Shown piece after piece: positions 18,372 to 22,376 of a DNA stretch of 22,376 bases; position 1 is the stretch's first letter, and every line of letters starts with the position of its first letter. The DNA is from Bacteroidota bacterium (GTDB lineage: Bacteria; Pseudomonadota; Alphaproteobacteria; Puniceispirillales; Puniceispirillaceae). The notes under the pieces are model-generated. The model saw only the letters and a list, made by a program, of their open reading frames with translations. It had not been told where the DNA came from and made no database searches. Both the position numbers and the translations under genes were made by a program. The stretch covers positions 1 through 22,376 of the forward strand of contig JAACDV010000123.1 of NCBI GenBank assembly GCA_009936825.1, written 5' to 3'.

Positions 18372-19157
18372 ATGTACCATACCAACTACACACGCGCATC
18401 AGGCACCGCCGACGCCGTGGATAAGATGGCAGCAGGAGGCCAGCTTTTGGCTGGTGGCATGACCCTGATCCCAACAATGAAACAGCGGCTAGCCAGCCCT
18501 GACACACTCATAGATCTGGCAGATTGCGGACTTTCCGGAATTGAAGATACTGGCAGTGCTATTAAGATTGGCGCGATGACACGCCATGTCGAAGTGGCCG
18601 AGTCTGGCATCGTTCAAAAAGCAATCCCTGCCCTTGCTGCCCTTGCTGACGGCATTGGTGACCGTCAGGTTCGCAACCGCGGCACCATCGGCGGGTCGGT
18701 AGCGAATAATGATCCGTCGGCGTGCTATCCATCAGCCGTTCTGGGCCTTGGCGGCACCGTTCATACCAACCAGCGTGATATTGCCGCCTCCGATTTCTTC
18801 GTCGGAATGTTTGAAACCGCGCTGGATGAAGGGGAAATGATCACCGCAGTCAGCTTTCCCAAAACATCGAAAGCTGCCTATATCAAATTCTCCAACCCCG
18901 CTTCGCGTTATGCCATGGTTGGCGTTTTTGTTGCCAAAACCAGCGATGGCGTTCGCGTCGCAGTTACCGGCGCTGGAGGGGACGGGGTTTTCCGTCATGA
19001 TGGTCTAGAAGCCGCGCTGAATAATAGTTTTAGCCCCGAGGCGCTTGACGGGGTTGCAATCGCCGATGACGATCTGATTAGCGATATTCATGCCTCATCT
19101 GACTATCGGGCGCATCTAATCCGGGAAATGGCAAAACGCGCCGTTGCGGCTTGCTGA
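18372..19157 (+). CDS. coxM: Medium FAD-binding subunit of CO dehydrogenase-like molybdenum hydroxylase, 261 aa
   Basis: This subunit binds FAD and passes electrons from the CoxS clusters to the acceptor. The two FAD signatures of the family are present: AGGMTLIPTMKQRL near residues 27-40 (family AGGxSLxP) and TIGGSVANNDPSACYP (family TIGGxxAxxDPxA). The preceding DRQVRNRG is also typical. Length is slightly below the ~280 residues of characterised CoxM. A perfect AGGAGG lies five bases before the ATG. Its position after coxL gives the S-L-M order of form II clusters. The frame is undamaged, and the gene ends before a strong terminator. Confidence 0.95.
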   Translation: MYHTNYTRASGTADAVDKMAAGGQLLAGGMTLIPTMKQRLASPDTLIDLADCGLSGIEDTGSAIKIGAMTRHVEVAESGIVQKAIPALAALADGIGDRQVRNRGTIGGSVANNDPSACYPSAVLGLGGTVHTNQRDIAASDFFVGMFETALDEGEMITAVSFPKTSKAAYIKFSNPASRYAMVGVFVAKTSDGVRVAVTGAGGDGVFRHDGLEAALNNSFSPEALDGVAIADDDLISDIHASSDYRAHLIREMAKRAVAAC

Positions 19158-19222
19158 CTGAAAAACGCTTCCGAAGACATGTTCGGCGAGGGCATTTCAA
19201 ATAATGACTTTTAAATAAAAGG

Positions 19223-19247
19223 GGCGGGGAAAATACCCCGCCTTTTT
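19223..19247 (+). terminator. Rho-independent terminator of coxSLM
   Basis: GGCGGGG (19223-19229), a 6-nt loop AAAATA, CCCCGCC (19236-19242) and then TTTTT (19243-19247) form a strong intrinsic terminator 66 bp past the coxM stop. The 312-bp gap between coxM and folE otherwise contains only the presumed folE promoter region and a doubtful 35-codon minus-strand frame at 19264-19371. Confidence 0.9.
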
Positions 19248-19469
19248 CAGTGTCGGTAAGCGTTTAATTGGATAACATAAGCCAGCGCAAAACACCCATA
19301 ATACCAAAGCTCAACCTAAGCTTAAGCCAGAGCATGCTTAAACTATTGCTTTTGGTCTTTTTTGTCGCCATATAAACTGGAAATGGGCGGGTCTTTATTT
19401 GTCTCGCACCACTCTTTTCGACTTTAGAACCGGCAAGCCCTAACATCAGGGGCTCAAAGAGGTACGGCG

Positions 19470-20144
19470 ATGACGCCCTACGATAATGGTAATGGAAATG
19501 CCAAGCCGACCACGGCCGGCAAAAAAGCCGATGCGCTAGCCGATAAAGTGGCGGGCAATGGTCATGCCGCGCAACCACGCCCGACCCGGATTGAGGCTGA
19601 GGCCGCCGTCGATGTGCTGCTGCGCTGGATTGGCGAGAATCCGGGGCGCGAAGGTTTGATTGGAACGCCGGGACGCGTCGTCCGCGCATGGGAAGAATTC
19701 TGCTCGGGCTATCATGATGATCCAGCATCCATTCTGAGCAGCACCTTTGAAGAGGTGGAAGGCTATGATGATATGGTGATGCTTCGCGAGATTCGTATGG
19801 AAAGCCATTGCGAGCATCACATGGTCCCTATTCTGGGCGTTGCGCATATTGCCTATTTGCCGGATCGCCGCGTTGTGGGCATTTCCAAGTTGGCGCGGGT
19901 TCTTGATAGTTTTTCCCGCCGCCTACAAACCCAAGAAACTTTGACCGCACAGGTAGCTGACTGCATCCAGAATGAGCTGCAGCCGCGCGGTGTTGCGGTG
20001 ATGGTCGACGCGCAACATCAATGCATGACAACGCGCGGTGTTCGCAAACCTGACGTATCGATGGTGACCTCACGCTTTACCGGTGTTTTTGAGAGCGATC
20101 CTGATCTTCGCGCACGCTTTTTCAGTCAGGTCCAAACCCGCTGA
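19470..20144 (+). CDS. folE: GTP cyclohydrolase I, 224 aa
   Basis: This homodecameric zinc enzyme converts GTP to 7,8-dihydroneopterin triphosphate, the first step of tetrahydrofolate synthesis. Zinc ligands are Cys114 and His117 in [10 protein letters not shown] and Cys185 in [10 protein letters not shown], matching the E. coli ligands with an offset of four. GTP-binding segments [15 protein letters not shown] and [12 protein letters not shown] are intact. The first ~38 residues form a Gly/Asn/Ala/Lys-rich, probably disordered lead that is longer than usual. AGAGG seven bases upstream supports the ATG. It is not evidently linked in function to the cox genes, as molybdopterin synthesis uses MoaA rather than FolE. 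Confidence 0.96.
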   Translation: MTPYDNGNGNAKPTTAGKKADALADKVAGNGHAAQPRPTRIEAEAAVDVLLRWIGENPGREGLIGTPGRVVRAWEEFCSGYHDDPASILSSTFEEVEGYDDMVMLREIRMESHCEHHMVPILGVAHIAYLPDRRVVGISKLARVLDSFSRRLQTQETLTAQVADCIQNELQPRGVAVMVDAQHQCMTTRGVRKPDVSMVTSRFTGVFESDPDLRARFFSQVQTR

Positions 20145-20283
20145 TACTAAATGGGCATCAACCTAATCTAACCCGCTCAAATTAGGCACGGCGCTTCAGA
20201 GAGAAAAACGCGAAAATCCTGTGACTGCCCGGTTAGATGGGATATGGTTCATAAGAGTAGGTGCTGATGCGGATGTCCGAGAA

Positions 20284-21729
20284 ATGAATCTCTCGCCGGT
20301 CTTAAATATTCTTGGTTTGCTGACGACGATTCTCGCCGCGGCCATGCTAATTCCGATGTGTTTCGATATCTATTTCGGATCGCCCGATTGGCAGGTCTTT
20401 GCCCTATCTTCATTGCTGACAGCGTTTGTTGGAATTTCCGTCTGGCTGGCAACATCACAGCGCGGCGGCTTTGATCTGGGATTGCGTCAGGCGTTTTTGT
20501 TGACCAACGGATCATGGATCCTGATCGGGTTGTTTGGCGCACTGCCTTTCATGTTCAGCGAATTGCAGCTCAGCTTAACCGACGCGGTTTTTGAATCTGT
20601 TTCCGGCATCACCACAACCGGATCCACGGTTTTGCAACGAATCGAAGAGGCATCACCTGGCATCCTGATCTGGCGCGCGCTTTTGCAATGGCTAGGCGGC
20701 GTCGGCATTATCGTTATGGCAATGGCCGTTTTGCCGATGTTGTCAGTTGGCGGAATGCAGCTTTTCCGGACTGAATCTTATGACAGCGCTGATAAGGTGG
20801 TGCCGCGCGCGGCGCAACTGGCTGGTGGTATCGGGCTAGTTTACGCCTGCCTCACGGGATTGTGGGCGTTTATGCTATCTAGCGCCGGGATGAGCACGTT
20901 TGATGCCATCGCCCATGCTATGACCACCATTGCAACCGGCGGCTATTCAACCAAAACTGCATCTATTGCTGCCTTTGATTCGGTTGCAATCGAATGGATT
21001 ATCATTTTCGGGATGATCGTCGGCAGCCTGCCCTTTGCGCATTATCTAGCGATGGTGCGTGGCGGCTGGAGACCGCTATTGCAGGATCCGCAGGTCCGCT
21101 GGTTTTTGGTCCTGCTTGGCGCGGTGATCGCATTCCTGATTTGGAATCTCAGCAACAATGGAATGCCGCTGGCGGTCGCCGTCCGGCAGGCCAGTTTCAA
21201 CGCTGTCTCGATCATGACCGGCACCGGCTATGGCAGTGCCAATTTTTCAGCTTGGGGCGGATTTGCATCAACCCTGCTCTTGATCAGCATGTTTGTAGGA
21301 GGATGCGGAGGATCAACGACCTGCGGCATCAAAATGTTCCGCCTGCAAGTTCTGGCAACAACGGCGGGGGTTCAAATTGGCCGACTGCTGCGCCCGCACG
21401 CGGTAATTCTGGCCTATTATAACCGCCGTCCGGTATCGAACGAAGTCATGGATTCGGTGATGGGGTTTTTCTACCTCTACATCGTCTGTTTTGTTCTTCT
21501 TGCCATTCTGCTTGGTGCGCTGGGGCTGGATTTTATAACCGCGATTTCCGGCGCCGCAACATCGATCAGCAATGTCGGCCCCGGCCTTGGAAATTTGATT
21601 GGTGCAGAGGGTAATTTTGCCTCGCTGCCCAATGCCGCTAAATGGGCTATGGCCTTTGGCATGCTGCTCGGGCGGCTAGAGCTTTTCACTGTCCTGGTAA
21701 TGTTGAGCCCTGGATTCTGGCGACGCTAA
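20284..21729 (+). CDS. trkH: Trk-type potassium uptake transmembrane protein TrkH, 481 aa
   Basis: TrkH is the inner-membrane channel subunit of the Trk potassium system and works with the cytosolic NAD-binding TrkA. The four pore-loop selectivity segments are visible in order: ITTTGSTVL, IATGGYSTK, MTGTGYGSAN and SNVGPGLGN, with the gate-region GGCGGSTTCGIKMFRL between loops three and four. Many hydrophobic helices surround them. The start at ATG 20284 gives 481 residues, close to E. coli TrkH (483), and begins MNLSPVLNILG like other members. An upstream GTG at 20221 would add 21 polar residues not typical of the family. trkA is not in the window. Confidence 0.93.
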   Translation: MNLSPVLNILGLLTTILAAAMLIPMCFDIYFGSPDWQVFALSSLLTAFVGISVWLATSQRGGFDLGLRQAFLLTNGSWILIGLFGALPFMFSELQLSLTDAVFESVSGITTTGSTVLQRIEEASPGILIWRALLQWLGGVGIIVMAMAVLPMLSVGGMQLFRTESYDSADKVVPRAAQLAGGIGLVYACLTGLWAFMLSSAGMSTFDAIAHAMTTIATGGYSTKTASIAAFDSVAIEWIIIFGMIVGSLPFAHYLAMVRGGWRPLLQDPQVRWFLVLLGAVIAFLIWNLSNNGMPLAVAVRQASFNAVSIMTGTGYGSANFSAWGGFASTLLLISMFVGGCGGSTTCGIKMFRLQVLATTAGVQIGRLLRPHAVILAYYNRRPVSNEVMDSVMGFFYLYIVCFVLLAILLGALGLDFITAISGAATSISNVGPGLGNLIGAEGNFASLPNAAKWAMAFGMLLGRLELFTVLVMLSPGFWRR

Positions 21730-21732
21730 CAC

Positions 21733-21766
21733 CCCTAGGGTAGAATAATCCCTAAGGTAGAATGAT
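21733..21766. repeat. 17-bp tandem duplication spanning the lipoprotein gene's stop codon
   Basis: CCCTAGGGTAGAATAAT (21733-21749) and CCCTAAGGTAGAATGAT (21750-21766) differ at two positions. On the minus strand each copy encodes Ile-Ile-Leu-Pro followed by TAG, so the gene's last codons and stop are present twice. It sits in the 22-bp gap between the convergent trkH and lipoprotein genes. Confidence 0.9.
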
Positions 21767-22372
21767 GTTATCTAGTTTTTTGAGCTCGGCGCGTGCCTGT
21801 GCATCCAGCCCAACAAGGGCTGCCAAGAGACTGTCATTTACCGCGCGTTGAAGATCGTTCGCTGATGATGATTCAGGAATTGTTCTCGAATGTGACGAGG
21901 ACAGCTTAACCATCGCCTGCGCTCCCCCAACGGGCTGAAGCCACATCAATCTTGCCTCAAATTCAACCCGGATACGGCTATCCTGCTGGTCAGTTAGCGC
22001 ATTTTTCAGACCGGCTTTGCGCGGCAGATCAACCAATGTCACCGCGGCACGCTGAATATCGAGAGTAATGTCGCCGCTGCCACCGGCGGGGGTCAGCACC
22101 TTGGACGCCCATTGGGCAATAAAATTGCTTGGATAAGGCATTTGGCGATGCCCGATATAGGGCGCTTTCATCGGCATCTGCCAGTTTTCAATGATTACAA
22201 GTTGGCGTGCATTCAGGGTCATGGATTGATATATCGAGGCATCAACCGTGACTGGTTTTGGCGCCTCAGATGTCGTTTCGCAAGCACCAAGCATCAGCAC
22301 GCCAAATAGGGGAGCTAAAAACCGTATTCCCAACAACTGGCGTCGCACAAGACCCAGCACTTGGCGTCGCAT
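21752..22372 (-). CDS. Predicted lipoprotein of unknown function, 206 aa
   Basis: The N-terminus has a basic region, a hydrophobic stretch (FLAPLFGVLML) and a lipobox LGAC with the lipidation Cys at residue 31, so the mature protein should be anchored at the inner or outer membrane. The mature part is soluble and mixed, with segments such as PYPSNFIAQWASKVL and SRIRVEFEARLMW. I recognise no named family; similar uncharacterised lipoproteins are common in alphaproteobacteria. The start lies in a 24-bp tandem duplication, so either the ATG at 22372 or the GTG at codon 9 (second copy) could be used; the GTG start leaves a signal peptide of more usual length. Only four bases remain upstream in the window. 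Confidence 0.75.
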   Translation of the reverse strand: MRRQVLGLVRRQLLGIRFLAPLFGVLMLGACETTSEAPKPVTVDASIYQSMTLNARQLVIIENWQMPMKAPYIGHRQMPYPSNFIAQWASKVLTPAGGSGDITLDIQRAAVTLVDLPRKAGLKNALTDQQDSRIRVEFEARLMWLQPVGGAQAMVKLSSSHSRTIPESSSANDLQRAVNDSLLAALVGLDAQARAELKKLDNIILP

Positions 22373-22376
22373 AAGA
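22329..22376. repeat. 24-bp tandem duplication at the lipoprotein start codon
   Basis: Two 24-bp units (22353-22376 and 22329-22352) share the core TGCGACGCCA and TGGG on the minus strand, differing at about four positions. They encode MRRQVLGL and VRRQLLGI, so the N-terminus and potential start codon are present twice. The array may continue beyond the window edge. Confidence 0.85.

Noticed and set aside
18630..18647. 9-bp duplication GCCCTTGCT x2 in coxM
   Set aside because: It encodes an Ala-Leu-Ala run that is normal for this helix in CoxM-type proteins, so it needs no special explanation.
19264..19371. 35-codon minus-strand frame (MATKKTKSNSL...) upstream of folE
   Set aside because: No ribosome site, overlaps the likely folE promoter region, and nothing recognisable; too weak to call.
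20221..20283. GTG start adding 21 residues to TrkH
   Set aside because: The extra residues are polar and unlike TrkH N-termini; the ATG at 20284 gives the usual ~480-residue protein.

Overview
This window looks like chromosomal DNA from an alphaproteobacterium, by inference an aerobic marine heterotroph of the SAR116 or Roseobacter type. The basis is a groESL operon under a perfect CIRCE operator, a thioredoxin-reductase-like ferredoxin-NADP reductase, COX15-type heme A synthase, an AspRS with a nondiscriminating-type signature, and a form II (BMS-type) coxSLM cluster with its maturation genes. No phage, insertion sequence, CRISPR array or RNA gene was found.

Layout. 1-708 (+) is the C-terminal end of a DinG/Rad3-type helicase cut by the window edge. 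1107-3263 (-) is groES-groEL with promoter, CIRCE operator and a bidirectional terminator. 3281-4324 (-) is ferredoxin-NADP reductase, divergent from ctaA/COX15 (4510-5577, +). 5615-9671 (-) holds aspS, a homocysteine S-methyltransferase, a small DUF1289 Cys protein and a DJ-1/PfpI protein without the usual nucleophilic Cys. 10069-15021 (-) is a maturation operon, in transcription order coxD (MoxR ATPase), coxE (VWA), xdhC/coxI and a molybdopterin-binding/MocA fusion. Across a 0.5-kb intergenic region lies coxS-coxL-coxM (15519-19157, +). The right end carries folE (+), trkH (+) and a lipoprotein gene (-).

The central story is the molybdenum hydroxylase locus. The minus-strand genes plausibly make molybdopterin cytosine dinucleotide (MocA domain), protect and modify it (XdhC) and insert or activate it (CoxD/CoxE). 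The plus-strand genes encode the small Fe-S, large Mo and medium FAD subunits. The active-site loop reads AYRGAGR and the order is S-L-M, both form II hallmarks, so CO need not be the substrate. coxL as given is broken twice: a one-base loss near 16943 and an in-frame TAG at 18319 where a Trp codon is expected, while coxS, coxM and all accessory genes are open.

A second theme is short tandem duplications of 17-24 bp placed between genes or at gene ends. They occur inside ctaA (18 bp x3), before the methyltransferase stop (18-bp period), downstream of the MocA fusion (21 bp x2), upstream of coxS (18 bp x4, perfect), over the lipoprotein stop codon (17 bp x2) and over its start (24 bp x2). The region upstream of coxS also holds three inverted repeats that could be operators.
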